Of a stretch of DNA of 64,000 nt, positions 8,814 through 17,374 are shown piece by piece. How positions within the stretch are numbered: position 1 is the stretch's first letter; each line of letters opens with the position of its first letter. This DNA comes from Bog-473 sp963836605. GTDB lineage: Bacteria > Actinomycetota > Acidimicrobiia > Acidimicrobiales > RAAP-2. Where the stretch lies: positions 523,172-587,171 of the forward strand of contig CAWIKB010000014.1 of NCBI GenBank assembly GCA_963836605.1. The letters run 5' to 3'. The notes below the pieces were generated by a model. That model was not told where the DNA came from and made no database searches. It saw nothing but the letters and a program-made list of their open reading frames with translations. The position numbers were made by a program, and so were the translations under genes.

Positions 8814-10195
8814 GCGGCGTCATGCTCAGGGAGGTCGAGGTCGATGGCGCCGTCGTCGATGTCCGTGTCCATGGCGCCACCGTGGTGGCGGTGGGCCCCG
8901 GCCTGGGCCGGGAGCCCGGGGACGCAGAGATTCGGGGACGGCGAGGGGCACTGATCCCGGGCCTCCATGACCACCATCTCCACCTGCTGGCGGCGGCGGC
9001 GGCCGACGGCTCGGTGCACCTGGGCCCGCCCGATGTACGGGACCGGGACCAGTTCGTCGGCGCCCTGCAGCGGGCCGCCCGGGCCCGGCCCGACCACGCC
9101 TGGGTGCGCGGCGTGGGCTACCACGACTCCGTGGCCGGCGACCTCGACCGCTGGTCCCTCGACGCCGCGGTCCCCGACCGACCCGTGCGCGTGCAGCACG
9201 CCACCGGCGCGCTGTGGATCCTCAACAGCGCGGCCCTGCGGTCGATCGGCGCGGCGAGCGCGGATGGCCGCTTCTACGGGCAGGACCAGTGGCTGCGGAC
9301 GCGACGGGAGTCGAGTCACGCGCCCGACCTGGCCCCGCCCGACCTGGCCCCGCTCGGCGAACGCCTGGCCCGCTTCGGCGTCACCGGTGTCACCGATGCC
9401 ACCCCCAGCGATCACCTGTCGTCGATAGAGCTCCTCGGGCGGGCCGTGGTCGACGGTGCCCTCCCCCAGGAAGTGACGGTGACCGGGTCTTGGCTGCTGG
9501 CCGACGCGCCGCCGGTCGACGGTGTCCGCTGGGGCCCGGTCAAGGTCGTCATTACCGATCACGACCTGCCGCCGCTCGATGACCTGTGCGCTGCCTATCG
9601 AGCGGCCCACGAAGGGGCGCGGCCCGTGGCCGTCCACTGCGTCACGCCGGTCGCACTCGCCCTGGCCCTGGCGGCGTGGCAGGAGACCGGCGTGCGGCGC
9701 GGGGACCGCATTGAGCACGGCTCGGTCATCACCCCCGAGGCCGCGGCCCGGGTGGCCGAACTGGGGCTGGTGGTGGTGACCCAGCCCGGCTTCGTCGCCT
9801 CGCGCGGTGACCTCTACCTCCGAGAGGTCGAGGCTGAGCTGGTCCCTCACCTCTACCCGTGTGCCTCGCTCCTGGCCCGAGGCATCGGGGTGGGGGGGAG
9901 TACCGACGCCCCCTACGGGAGGCTGGACCCCTGGGAGGCCATGGCGGCGGCCGCACAGCGCCGGACCGCCTCGGGCGCGCTCCTCAACGGCGACGAGCGG
10001 GTGCCGGCGGCGCGGGCGCTCGAGCTCTTCCTCACCCCGCCCGATGACCCCGGCGGGCCGCGGCGTATGGTGCGCGAGGGCGAGGTGGCGGACCTGTGCC
10101 TCCTCGATGCGCCCCTCGACGTGGTGTTGGCCCGGCCCTCGCGCGACCGTGTCGCCGCCACGCTCATCGGGGGCCGGGTCGTGTACCGGCGCTGA
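8810..10195 (+). CDS. Amidohydrolase family protein (amidohydrolase 3 / YtcJ-like)
   Basis: The 461-residue protein is a metal-dependent hydrolase of the amidohydrolase superfamily. Ligand motifs are in order: GLHDHHLHLL (first metal histidines), the mid-barrel VITDHDLPP and VHCVTPVALAL, IEHGSVITPEA, and STDAPYGRLDPWEAM near the end, followed by a DGERVPAARALELFLT-like segment and the C-terminal strand VAATLIGGRVVYR. It starts on the ATG overlapping the CoA-transferase stop, so the two are co-translated. A perfect 15-base in-frame tandem duplication at 9322-9351 repeats PDLAP. The natural substrate is unknown; YtcJ-like relatives hydrolyse amides, carbamates or lactams. Confidence 0.85.
   Translation: MSGVMLREVEVDGAVVDVRVHGATVVAVGPGLGREPGDAEIRGRRGALIPGLHDHHLHLLAAAAADGSVHLGPPDVRDRDQFVGALQRAARARPDHAWVRGVGYHDSVAGDLDRWSLDAAVPDRPVRVQHATGALWILNSAALRSIGAASADGRFYGQDQWLRTRRESSHAPDLAPPDLAPLGERLARFGVTGVTDATPSDHLSSIELLGRAVVDGALPQEVTVTGSWLLADAPPVDGVRWGPVKVVITDHDLPPLDDLCAAYRAAHEGARPVAVHCVTPVALALALAAWQETGVRRGDRIEHGSVITPEAAARVAELGLVVVTQPGFVASRGDLYLREVEAELVPHLYPCASLLARGIGVGGSTDAPYGRLDPWEAMAAAAQRRTASGALLNGDERVPAARALELFLTPPDDPGGPRRMVREGEVADLCLLDAPLDVVLARPSRDRVAATLIGGRVVYRR
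9322..9351. repeat. 15-base in-frame tandem duplication inside the amidohydrolase gene
   Basis: Two identical 15-base units (9322-9336 and 9337-9351, GCCCGACCTGGCCCC) add five residues (PDLAP) in frame. The region lies in a probable surface loop between the substrate-strand region and the barrel, so the protein can tolerate it. Confidence 0.85.
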
Positions 10196-10225
10196 GCGCA
10201 CCAAGACATCGGCGCTGCCGGCTCG

Positions 10226-10254
10226 CCGCCTGCCGGCTCGCCCCCGGCAGGCGG
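10226..10254. terminator. GC-rich hairpin between convergent genes
   Basis: An 11-base perfect stem (CCGCCTGCCGG at 10226-10236 with CCGGCAGGCGG at 10244-10254) encloses a seven-base loop. It sits between the rightward amidohydrolase and the leftward TetR gene, where a bidirectional terminator is expected. There is no U tract, as is common in high-GC actinobacteria. Confidence 0.5.
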
Positions 10255-10324
10255 GCGGCCGCGGGGACCGGCCTGAAGGGTTCTGAGAGTCGTCAGGTGG
10301 AAGATGCAGGTGCGAGATGGAATC

Positions 10325-11026
10325 TCAGGTGGATGCCTCGGGCATCACACGTGTGCGTTTCGTGGTTGCCGCTGGTCGTGCCCGTCGGAGCCGTGCGGTT
10401 GCCCTCGCACCACAGAGGAAGAGATCGACCAGGTCGCTTGCCCTCGTGCCCAGCCTGTCGTTGGAAGGGTCGGCCGCGGCCCACCGGTACAGGATACCGA
10501 GGTAACCATCGAGGAGGAGAAGCCCGGCACCGTCGGGGTCGAGGTCGGCCCTGATCTCCCCACGCCGTTGACCGGCGCAGAGAGCCAAGGTGAACATCTT
10601 GGCCGTCTCGAAGTACCCGGGCAGGAGCGCCGAGCCGGCCTGCAGTACGGCCTTGACGAAAGCTCGGCTGGCAACAGGATCTGTTTCGTACCGACTGGCG
10701 AGACTCCGCATCATGTCGTGGAGGGTGGTTGCGGTGTCGGCGTCTCGCGCCAGGTCCTTGTGCAGGGTCGCCGTCGCGAAATCGCGTCGCTGTTGGAGGA
10801 GGCCCAACACGAGGTCCTCCTTGCGGGGGAAGTAGTTGAACGCGGTCGCACGGGAGACATCGGCGGCTTCAGCGATCGCGTCCATGGTGCTGATCTGATA
10901 GCCACTCCACCCGAACGCGGCGAGCGCCGCGTCGAGCAGACGCTGGCGCGTCGCCGCCGTTTGGCGCTCTCGGCGTCCCGGTGCCGCCTTCGGACCCTCG
11001 TCCTGGGGTGCCATGTTTTCGCTCAC
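10325..11026 (-). CDS. TetR/AcrR-family transcriptional regulator
   Basis: A 233-residue repressor with an N-terminal DNA-binding domain: RQRLLDAALAAFGWSGYQISTMDAIAEAADVSRATAFNYFPRKEDLV (about residues 28-75) is the TetR helix-turn-helix with its FNYF recognition segment. The C-terminal ligand domain is helical and divergent. The start is GTG at 11026, with ATG at 11014 possible. It is transcribed away from an MFS drug-efflux gene 258 bases distant, the classic arrangement in which the regulator represses both itself and the pump until a toxic ligand binds. Two similar near-palindromes lie directly upstream. Confidence 0.92.
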   Translation of the reverse strand: MSENMAPQDEGPKAAPGRRERQTAATRQRLLDAALAAFGWSGYQISTMDAIAEAADVSRATAFNYFPRKEDLVLGLLQQRRDFATATLHKDLARDADTATTLHDMMRSLASRYETDPVASRAFVKAVLQAGSALLPGYFETAKMFTLALCAGQRRGEIRADLDPDGAGLLLLDGYLGILYRWAAADPSNDRLGTRASDLVDLFLCGARATARLRRARPAATTKRTRVMPEAST

Positions 11027-11035
11027 CGCATGAAA

Positions 11036-11072
11036 CCCAACGTTGGATCTAGACGTAAGTCCATGTTTGGAT
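11036..11072. promoter_or_regulatory. Candidate TetR operators, two similar sites 24 bases apart
   Basis: CCCAACGTTGGAT (11036-11048, containing the perfect palindrome CCAACGTTGG at 11037-11046) and TCCATGTTTGGAT (11060-11072) share the layout CCA-N3-TTGGAT and are followed by similar TAG/TATAG ends. They lie just upstream of the TetR start and before an AT-rich stretch (TTATAGTCTATTTATT, 11072-11087), the only AT-rich DNA nearby and a likely promoter core. Binding by the adjacent TetR protein is an inference from position. Confidence 0.5.
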
Positions 11073-11234
11073 TATAGTCTATTTATTCTGGGAGGGTCGA
11101 ATTTCTGACGGCCCGTTCGTCGAATTCAACGAGTTCAACCTTTCGGAGTTGTCCGCCAAGTTGCCACAGGCCGCAGTTCCGCCGGGTCATCGTCTCATCG
11201 TCACCGGCGTCCCACGTGCAATGCGTCCGACGCC

Positions 11235-11273
11235 CTACCAAGAGGCACTACAAGAGGCACTACCAAGAGGAGG
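11235..11273. repeat. Three 12/13-base tandem repeats supplying a ribosome-binding site
   Basis: Units CTACCAAGAGGCA (11235-11247), CTACAAGAGGCA (11248-11259) and CTACCAAGAGG (11260-11270) run directly into AGG, so the third copy creates the AGAGGAGG Shine-Dalgarno site of the MFS gene at 11284. The first two copies carry a weaker AAGAGG. This array may tune translation. Confidence 0.75.
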
Positions 11274-11283
11274 AACGACAACG

Positions 11284-12768
11284 ATGACATCTGACTCGCG
11301 CAAATGGTTCGCTCTTGCCGTCATCTGTGTCGCGCAGTTCATGGTCATTCTCGATGTCTCCATCGTGAATGTGGCGCTACCCTCCATTCAGCGGGGCCTG
11401 CACTTCTCCGAGCAGAACCTGTTGTGGGTCTTGAATGCGTACGCCCTGTTTTTCGGCGGCTTCTTGATGCTCGGCGGCCGTGTGGCGGACAAGCTGGGAC
11501 GGCGCAGGGTGTTCATCACCGGCGTGGTCGTCTTCACCACGGCCTCCCTGTTCTGTGGATTGGCGACCTCGACCGGTTGGTTGGTTACCGCCCGGGCCGT
11601 GCAGGGACTGGGGGCCGCGATCCTGTCCCCCGCAGCCCTCTCCATTCTCACCGTCACCTTCAAGGAGGGCAAGGAGCGGAACACGGCCCTGAGCGTGTGG
11701 GGGGCGATTGCCGGAGCGGGCGGCGCGTTCGGGGTCCTGCTCGGCGGCATCCTGACCCAGGAGTTCGGCTGGCAATGGATCTTCTACGTCAACGTGCCGA
11801 TCGGTTCGGCCGTCGTTCTGGCGAGCCTGTTCATCCTCGCTCCGTCCCTGGCGGAGGACGAGCGCCGTGGTTTCGACATCCCCGGCGCAATCACCTTGAC
11901 CTCTGGCCTGGTCCTGACAGTGTTCGCGTTGGTCAAGAGCACCAGTTGGGGCTGGGCCTCGGCGAAGACTCTGGGGACGCTCGCGGCCGCCTTCGTGCTG
12001 ATTGCCGCGTTCATCGCCATCGAACGCCGGACGGAATCCGCCCTGGTCCCCTTGTCGATCTTTCGCAATCGCAGCCTGACCGTTTCGAACCTGGTCTCGC
12101 TGATGTTGGGGGCGTCGATCTTCTCTATGTTCTACTTCCTGTCCCTGTACATGCAACAGGTCCTGGGGTACTCGGCCCTCAAAACCGGTATCGGGTACCT
12201 GGCGATCGCCGGGGCGATCATCGTGGCCGCCGGGGCGGCCCAGTCGCTGGTGGCCAAACTCGGGATTCGACTCGTCATGGCCATCGGTATGGCACTGGCC
12301 GCTAGCGGGCTGGTCTACTTCGCGCAGATCTCGCCCCAAGGGACCTACGTCGGTACCCTGTTGCCCGGATTCCTCCTGGCCGGAGTCGGTCTCGGTCTTT
12401 CGTTCGTACCGGTGACCATCGGCGCGGTGAGCGGAGTCGCCCCCCACGAGGCGGGTGTCGCCTCAGGTCTGATCACCACGACACAGCAGATCGGCGGGGC
12501 GCTCGGGGTTGCGATCCTCTCGACAATCGCCGTCTCAGCCACCACGAGATTCATCGGTGCACACGGCCATGGAGCGCTGGTGTCGACGGAGGCACTCAAT
12601 CACGGTTTCTCCATCGCCTTCTGGTTTGGCGCCGTCTTTGCCGGGGTCGGGTGCCTGGTCGCGTTGTTCGGCATGGACCGCGCCCGCGTCACGGGTGCCC
12701 CGGCGTCTGTAGCGCCGATCGAAGAGCAGTCGATCGGCGGGCGGCCGATCGGGATCGAGCCGGGATAG
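11284..12768 (+). CDS. MFS drug transporter, DHA2 family (EmrB/QacA type)
   Basis: The 494-residue membrane protein has the 14-helix DHA2 pattern. Motif D1/A features are visible: VAQFMVILDVSIVNVALPSIQ in helix 1, GGRVADKLGRRRVF in the loop between helices 2 and 3, RAVQGLGAAILSPAALSIL in helix 4 and the antiporter motif GAGGAFGVLLGGILTQ in helix 5. It probably exports hydrophobic drugs or lipophilic metabolites by proton exchange. The start at 11284 is preferred over an in-frame upstream start at 11149 because AGAGGAGG stands about ten bases before it and the protein then begins at a normal N-terminus. The divergent TetR gene is the likely repressor. Confidence 0.93.
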   Translation: MTSDSRKWFALAVICVAQFMVILDVSIVNVALPSIQRGLHFSEQNLLWVLNAYALFFGGFLMLGGRVADKLGRRRVFITGVVVFTTASLFCGLATSTGWLVTARAVQGLGAAILSPAALSILTVTFKEGKERNTALSVWGAIAGAGGAFGVLLGGILTQEFGWQWIFYVNVPIGSAVVLASLFILAPSLAEDERRGFDIPGAITLTSGLVLTVFALVKSTSWGWASAKTLGTLAAAFVLIAAFIAIERRTESALVPLSIFRNRSLTVSNLVSLMLGASIFSMFYFLSLYMQQVLGYSALKTGIGYLAIAGAIIVAAGAAQSLVAKLGIRLVMAIGMALAASGLVYFAQISPQGTYVGTLLPGFLLAGVGLGLSFVPVTIGAVSGVAPHEAGVASGLITTTQQIGGALGVAILSTIAVSATTRFIGAHGHGALVSTEALNHGFSIAFWFGAVFAGVGCLVALFGMDRARVTGAPASVAPIEEQSIGGRPIGIEPG

Positions 12769-12788
12769 AACTCCCCGAGGGCGGATCC

Positions 12789-13001
12789 ATGCGCCTTCCA
12801 AGATGGACGCATCTCAACGGCGCGTGCGACAGGTCCGCCTTGGGTGTCAGCCCAGGCAATCGGGTGCAGGCGCTGAGGGCCGACCTCGAGCGACTGGTCG
12901 CCGCGGCCGGTTGGGTAAGCGGACACCCCCTTGAGCAGCGCGCCGAGGTGTACCCGGTACTGTTCTCGCTGATCGGGTCATTGCGATCGCTCTCGAGATG
13001 A
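12789..13001 (+). CDS. Small hypothetical protein (70 residues)
   Basis: A short frame from ATG at 12789 reads as a helical protein in its second half (RVQALRADLERLVAAAGW, then EQRAEVYPVLFSLIGSLRSLSR). It fills the space between the MFS gene and the CoA-transferase and ends ten bases before the latter. There is no strong ribosome site and no family recognised; it may be a decayed gene end. Codon-position GC looks like that of the neighbours but the evidence is thin. Confidence 0.25.
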   Translation: MRLPRWTHLNGACDRSALGVSPGNRVQALRADLERLVAAAGWVSGHPLEQRAEVYPVLFSLIGSLRSLSR

Positions 13002-13011
13002 AGGGGGAATA

Positions 13012-14232
13012 GTGGAGGACGTACTTGCAGGGGTCCGGGTGCTCGAGGTGGCGACGTGGACGTTCGTCCCTGCCGCTGGCGCCGTCCTGGCCGATTGGGG
13101 GGCCGACGTCATCAAGGTCGAGCACCCCGTCACCGGCGATCCGCAACGTGGCCTGATGACCTCGGGTTTGATGTCGGGTGGAGCGCTCAACGTCAACTTC
13201 ATGATGGAGCAGCCCAACCGCGGGAAGCGCAGCATCGGCATCGACCTCCGTTCGGCAGAGGGGCTCGAGCTGCTCTACCGGCTGGTCGAGACGGCGGACG
13301 TCTTCCTCACGAGCTTCCTTCCGGCGGCCCGCCAGAACATGAAGATCGACGTCGAGCACGTCCGCGCCCGCAACCCGAACATCATCTACGTCCGGGGGAG
13401 TGGCATGGGGCAACGTGGGCCGGAGAAGGAACGCGGGGGCTACGACGCCGCGGCCTACTTTGCCCGGGGCGGCCACGCCATGTCCTTGACTCCTCCAGAG
13501 GTGGACTACCCGATCAGCCCCCGAGCCGCCTACGGCGACCTTCCGGGCGGGCAGACGATTGCCGGCGGGATTGCGGCCGCCCTGTTCCGCCGGGAAAAGC
13601 ACGGCGTGGCTTCTGTGGTCGACGTTTCGCTTTTGTCCTGCGCCATGTGGACGCTCTCGCCGGACATCGTGGCGGCCAAGCTCTTTGGGATGCCGAAGCT
13701 GCCGCTCACCGGTGACCGCAGGAATTCCCCCAACCCCCTCGTGGGCACCTACAAGACGGCTGATGGGCGGTTCATCAACATCACCATGCTCGAATCCGAC
13801 AAGTACTGGCCGGATCTCTGTGGGCGGATCGGCCGGCCGGAGCTCGCCGATGATCCACGCTTCGGCAGCGCGGCCCAACGGTTCGAGAACCGCCGGGACT
13901 GTATCGACGCCCTCGACGAGGCCTTCGCGGCGCGGACACTGGAGGAGTGGAAGGAGGCCCTGGCCGACGCCACCGGCGTGTGGGCGATCTACCAGGAGCC
14001 GGGGGAGCTCCACGACGACCCCCAGGTGCAGGAGAACGGGTATCTCTCCGAGGTCGTCGCCGACGACGGCAACGCCTTCACGCTGGTCGCCAACCCGGTG
14101 CAGTTCGACGAGGCCCCGGCCGAGCTGACCCGCGCGCCCGAACACGGTGAGCACACCGAAGCGATCCTTCTCGACCTGGGCTTGGACTGGGACGACATCA
14201 TCCGACTGAAGGAGGAGGGCGCCGTTCTCTGA
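13012..14232 (+). CDS. Family III CoA-transferase (CaiB/BaiF type)
   Basis: A full-length 406-residue family III CoA-transferase. The N-terminus LAGVRVLEVATWTFVPAAGAVLADWGADVIKVEHP is the Rossmann-like CoA-binding start, GKRSIGIDLRS follows, and ERGGYDAAAYFARGG contains the conserved aspartate (YD) expected to form the acyl anhydride and CoA thioester. The small domain and the return of the chain (EHGEHTEAILLDLGLDWDDIIRLKEEGAV) complete the interlocked fold. The GTG start follows AAGGGGGA. The gene is followed by a small conserved gene seen near acyl-CoA activation loci in actinobacteria. The acid substrate is unknown. Confidence 0.92.
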   Translation: MEDVLAGVRVLEVATWTFVPAAGAVLADWGADVIKVEHPVTGDPQRGLMTSGLMSGGALNVNFMMEQPNRGKRSIGIDLRSAEGLELLYRLVETADVFLTSFLPAARQNMKIDVEHVRARNPNIIYVRGSGMGQRGPEKERGGYDAAAYFARGGHAMSLTPPEVDYPISPRAAYGDLPGGQTIAGGIAAALFRREKHGVASVVDVSLLSCAMWTLSPDIVAAKLFGMPKLPLTGDRRNSPNPLVGTYKTADGRFINITMLESDKYWPDLCGRIGRPELADDPRFGSAAQRFENRRDCIDALDEAFAARTLEEWKEALADATGVWAIYQEPGELHDDPQVQENGYLSEVVADDGNAFTLVANPVQFDEAPAELTRAPEHGEHTEAILLDLGLDWDDIIRLKEEGAVL

Positions 14233-14402
14233 CCACGGGCCTGGACCGGGCGTGCGGGTTTCTCCGGCGGGCCGGGTGTGAGCGGCAATATATTCTGGCT
14301 GGTCAGCGAGGTGCCATGGGGGTGCGGGTGGTGCCGGTACGCTTCGTCACCGACAAAGTGCCGACGGCGCCTCACGGGCACCGGAATGACAGGAGGATCG
14401 TA

Positions 14403-14714
14403 GTGATCGCACCGAAGCCCGGATTGAGGTTGCGCAGCACCGTCTGCACGACCGAAGTGGTCATGGTGAGGGCGCCGGCCGACGAGATCAATCTTCGCTG
14501 CGGCGGAGCCCCCATGGTCGCTCTCGATGACCCAAGCGGCATCCACGGTGCGCCCGCGGCCGGGTTCGACGGTGGCACGCCCATCGGGAAGCGGTACGTG
14601 GACGAGGCCGAGACCGTCGAGTTGCTGTGCACGAAGGCCGGAGACGGATCCCTGTCGATCGGTGACGATCTTCTGGCCCCGAAGGTCGCCAAGCCACTGC
14701 CCTCCTCGGACTGA
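14403..14714 (+). CDS. Conserved actinobacterial protein of unknown function (103 residues)
   Basis: GTG at 14403 follows a strong AGGAGG (14390-14396). The product has a distinctive pattern I recognise from unannotated actinobacterial proteins encoded beside acyl-CoA synthetase or CoA-transferase genes: PGLRLRSTVCTTEVVMVRAP, DINLRCGGAPMV (here EINLRCGGAPMV), a glycine-rich middle, LGKRYVDE-like GKRYVDEAETVELLCTKAGDGSLSIGD and a terminal KPLPSSD. Three cysteines sit at strand starts. It looks like a small beta-rich protein, but neither metal ligands nor a catalytic site are clear. Its role next to CoA-transferase suggests an accessory in acyl-CoA metabolism; this is inference. Confidence 0.75.
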   Translation: MIAPKPGLRLRSTVCTTEVVMVRAPADEINLRCGGAPMVALDDPSGIHGAPAAGFDGGTPIGKRYVDEAETVELLCTKAGDGSLSIGDDLLAPKVAKPLPSSD

Positions 14715-14829
14715 CGAGGACGCGCGACCGGCCGACGCTCTCGCGATGTCGGTCCTCATCGGCGCCGCTCGGCCTCCGCGCTGAGCTCGTCATGTCGTGC
14801 GACGAGCCCAAACCAACGCCGGGAGATCA

Positions 14830-15978
14830 GTGAAGCCAGCCAGCCGCCACCACGTCGTCTCCCGGATCTGGAGGGTGGCTGCAACCTTGGTGATCGGGCT
14901 GATGGCAGCGGGTTCCGTTGGACTTCTGTTCGCCACGGCGTCAGGTGCGAGTAGCAGCGGCCCGACCACCCGCCCGACCATCGGCTTGACCCCTCTCCCC
15001 GCACCACATCAGAACATCGAGCCCCGCGGGACGTTTTATCGCACCAACCGTGTTCCCAAGGGCGCGGAAGTGGTCTACTACGGGATTGAACCCGAGCAGG
15101 CCTATGACGTCTCGCCCAACACGGACTCGTGGAGCTTGAACTTCTATATGTGGTTCCGCTGGAAGGGCCCCGACGATCCGTCGACGACGACCGCCTTCGA
15201 CAATGCGACGAACGCAACGACCCACTACGCCATCAAATACTCGTATACCAACGCCAAGGGTGTTGAGACGCCGACTCGGCTCTCCAACGGGTACGAATAC
15301 CAGCTGCTCTATATCCAAACCGGCTTCTCGAACAACTTCGACCTCAGTCGTTATCCCCTCGATACGCAAGGGCTTTCGATCGAATTCGAGAACACGACCT
15401 ACGACTTCCATCAGATGGTCTACCTGCCGGATCCCGGAAGAAGCTTCGACCAGAAGTTCGCTGTCCCCGACTGGAACACCGGTGGCATCGCCTATGCGTC
15501 CTACGTGAAGCACTACCACACGGATTTCGGTGATTCCGACTTGGGTGTCGGGTACACGAACTGGTCATTGGGAACCTACACCATCACCATTTCACGCCCG
15601 CTCTCTCACTTCGTGGCGAAGCTGTTGCTGCCCCTGGTCGTCGTCATGACATTCGCTCTCATGACGCTGTTGTTGAAGTCAGAACATGAGATCTCGAGGA
15701 TGGCGCTTTCGGGTACCGCACTCCTGGCGCTGTTCTTCCTCCAGCAGGGCTATTCGGCTGACCTCCCGGCCACCGCGCCACTGGTGCTGATGGACGAGCT
15801 CTACGTGTTGAGCTACTTGGTCGTGCTGATTGTCCTGATACGGGTCATTTGGGAGACCACGCAGGTGTTCCACCACAAGCGGAACGCCGGGGAGTTCGTG
15901 GGCGCCGACCGGATTATCTCCATGGTCCTGGCGCTCGCCTATGCGACCGGGATAGCCCTGGTGATCGTAGGACCATGA
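14830..15978 (+). CDS. Pentameric ligand-gated ion channel homologue (Cys-loop-like, GLIC/ELIC type)
   Basis: The 382-residue protein has the architecture of a prokaryotic pentameric ligand-gated channel. An N-terminal signal/membrane segment (about 15-40) leads to an extracellular beta-rich domain (about 60-250). This includes FNFY-like strand SLNFYMWFRW, and FDLSRYPLDTQGLSIEFENTTYD at about 170-192, the counterpart of the Cys-loop region with its conserved YPxD; the two loop cysteines are absent, as in bacterial members. Four membrane helices follow: M1 from 258 (HFVAKLLLPLVVVMTFALM), M2 with the pore-lining LSGTALLALFFLQQGYS, M3 after the ADLPATAP loop, and M4 near the C-terminus. GTG at 14830 is chosen over 14797 because GGGAG precedes it. 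Ligand and ion selectivity are unknown. Confidence 0.85.
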   Translation: MKPASRHHVVSRIWRVAATLVIGLMAAGSVGLLFATASGASSSGPTTRPTIGLTPLPAPHQNIEPRGTFYRTNRVPKGAEVVYYGIEPEQAYDVSPNTDSWSLNFYMWFRWKGPDDPSTTTAFDNATNATTHYAIKYSYTNAKGVETPTRLSNGYEYQLLYIQTGFSNNFDLSRYPLDTQGLSIEFENTTYDFHQMVYLPDPGRSFDQKFAVPDWNTGGIAYASYVKHYHTDFGDSDLGVGYTNWSLGTYTITISRPLSHFVAKLLLPLVVVMTFALMTLLLKSEHEISRMALSGTALLALFFLQQGYSADLPATAPLVLMDELYVLSYLVVLIVLIRVIWETTQVFHHKRNAGEFVGADRIISMVLALAYATGIALVIVGP

Positions 15979-16104
15979 GAGATCCTGCGATCGAGTGCTG
16001 AAGGGTGCGGCTGCGCGATTCGCCGCGCCTCGCACCTTAGGCGCCGACTGTTGGGGCTGGCGTGGTTTCGGTGGCGGGGGGGCGGTGGGCGGTGGCGGTG
16101 GCGG

Positions 16105-17292
16105 TCAGGTCACGGTGAAGGGCGACGAGCTGATGGCGAGGCCGCCCGCTGTCCTCACCCTGATCGGACCGGTGGTGGCGCCCGCCGGCACTGTGGTCGT
16201 GATCGTCGTACCCGTGTCGGAGCGGATCGCCGCCACTGTGCCGTTGAACGTGACCCTCGTCGCTCCCGACAGATGGCTACCCGCGATGGTGACCGTTGAT
16301 CCGACCGTTCCGGAGAGGGGCGTGAAGCTCGTGATCTTGGGCGGCAGCACATACGTGAACCGAGTGGCGGTGCCGGCCGCGCTCGTCCCACCCGGCGTCG
16401 TGACCTTCACCGTCACCGTGTCCGCGGCGTCATATGCGGGCGCCACCGCCGTGATCGACGTCGCCCCGTTCACGGTGAATCCCGTCGCGGTCTCACCGAA
16501 CGCGACCTCCGTGGCCCCGGAGAGCCCGGTGCCGGTGATCGTCACTGACGTACCGCCACCGATCGGGCCTCGCTTCGGGCTGAGGCTCGATACCGACGGG
16601 ACCGGTATGAAGGTGAACTGGTCACTCGCACCCGCCGCACTGGTACCCCCCGCACTCGTCACGGTCACGTCCACCGTCCCCGCCCCGGCCGCCGGCGACA
16701 CGGCGGTGATGGAGGTATCACTGTTGACCGCCAAGCTCGTGGCGGCCGCACCGCCGAAGCTCACCCCGGTCGCGGCGGTGAAGCCGGTGCCGGACACCGT
16801 CACGCTGGTGCCACCCGCAGCCACCCCAGCGTTCGGCGCGACGCCGGTGACCCTCGGCGTTGGGGTGAAGGTGGGCGCGAGGACCAGGAACGCACTCGAT
16901 GACGCGTTGTAGACCTCGTTGCCGCTCGCATCGTAGGCGGCGAGCGTCGGATCGATGTTGGTCGGAGCAGTCGAGAGCACGGCCGAGGACACCACAGCGC
17001 CCGTGAAATCCCACGTCTCGTCGGTCCACGCGGTGTAGGTCGTGCTGCGACCACCGCGGCCACTGCCCCCGCAGACGGTCTTGAGAGAGACGTAGCCCGC
17101 GGGGAACCCTCCCGTGCCGTCGAAGCCCGTCGCGAACGCCTGCTCTTGGATGCCGCCGCAGGAATGCCCGAGGTAGGAAAACGCCGTCGATTGCGGTAGC
17201 AGGAGTGCCACCGGAGTCGCCGCACTGGCGGCCGGGGCCACGCCCAGGAGCACGCCGGCCGAGATGATCGCGCCCAGTACGACCTTGCGCAT
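16105..17292 (-). CDS. Secreted protein with IPT/TIG repeats
   Basis: A 395-residue exported protein. MRKVVLGAIISAGVLLGVAPAASAATP is a clear Sec signal peptide ending in ASA. Residues about 27-135 form a cysteine-containing domain (HSCGGIQEQAFATGFDG, KTVCGGSGRGG, TYTAWTDETWDF) found in other actinobacterial surface proteins. Three IPT/TIG immunoglobulin-like repeats follow (each starting with a P-x-V/I-x-x-x-x-P pattern: PRVTGVAPNAG, PSVSSLSPKRG, PKITSFTPLSG), with conserved GGTSVTVSGTGF-type turns. There is no sortase motif or C-terminal helix, so it may be released or held by other proteins. A GAGAGGG site precedes the ATG. The neighbours are two channel-like proteins. Confidence 0.85.
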   Translation of the reverse strand: MRKVVLGAIISAGVLLGVAPAASAATPVALLLPQSTAFSYLGHSCGGIQEQAFATGFDGTGGFPAGYVSLKTVCGGSGRGGRSTTYTAWTDETWDFTGAVVSSAVLSTAPTNIDPTLAAYDASGNEVYNASSSAFLVLAPTFTPTPRVTGVAPNAGVAAGGTSVTVSGTGFTAATGVSFGGAAATSLAVNSDTSITAVSPAAGAGTVDVTVTSAGGTSAAGASDQFTFIPVPSVSSLSPKRGPIGGGTSVTITGTGLSGATEVAFGETATGFTVNGATSITAVAPAYDAADTVTVKVTTPGGTSAAGTATRFTYVLPPKITSFTPLSGTVGSTVTIAGSHLSGATRVTFNGTVAAIRSDTGTTITTTVPAGATTGPIRVRTAGGLAISSSPFTVT

Positions 17293-17374
17293 GGTTCCCT
17301 CTCCCCTGTCCGATGTCGGTGACCCGAAACTGGCCGTGATGTTAGCTGCCTCGGTGTCGATCGGCGCTGGTCCG

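Noticed and set aside
15995..16912. A 305-residue rightward frame opposite the TIG-repeat gene
   Set aside because: It mirrors the repeats of the reverse-strand TIG protein, has no ribosome site, and reads as valine/proline repeats with no family pattern.
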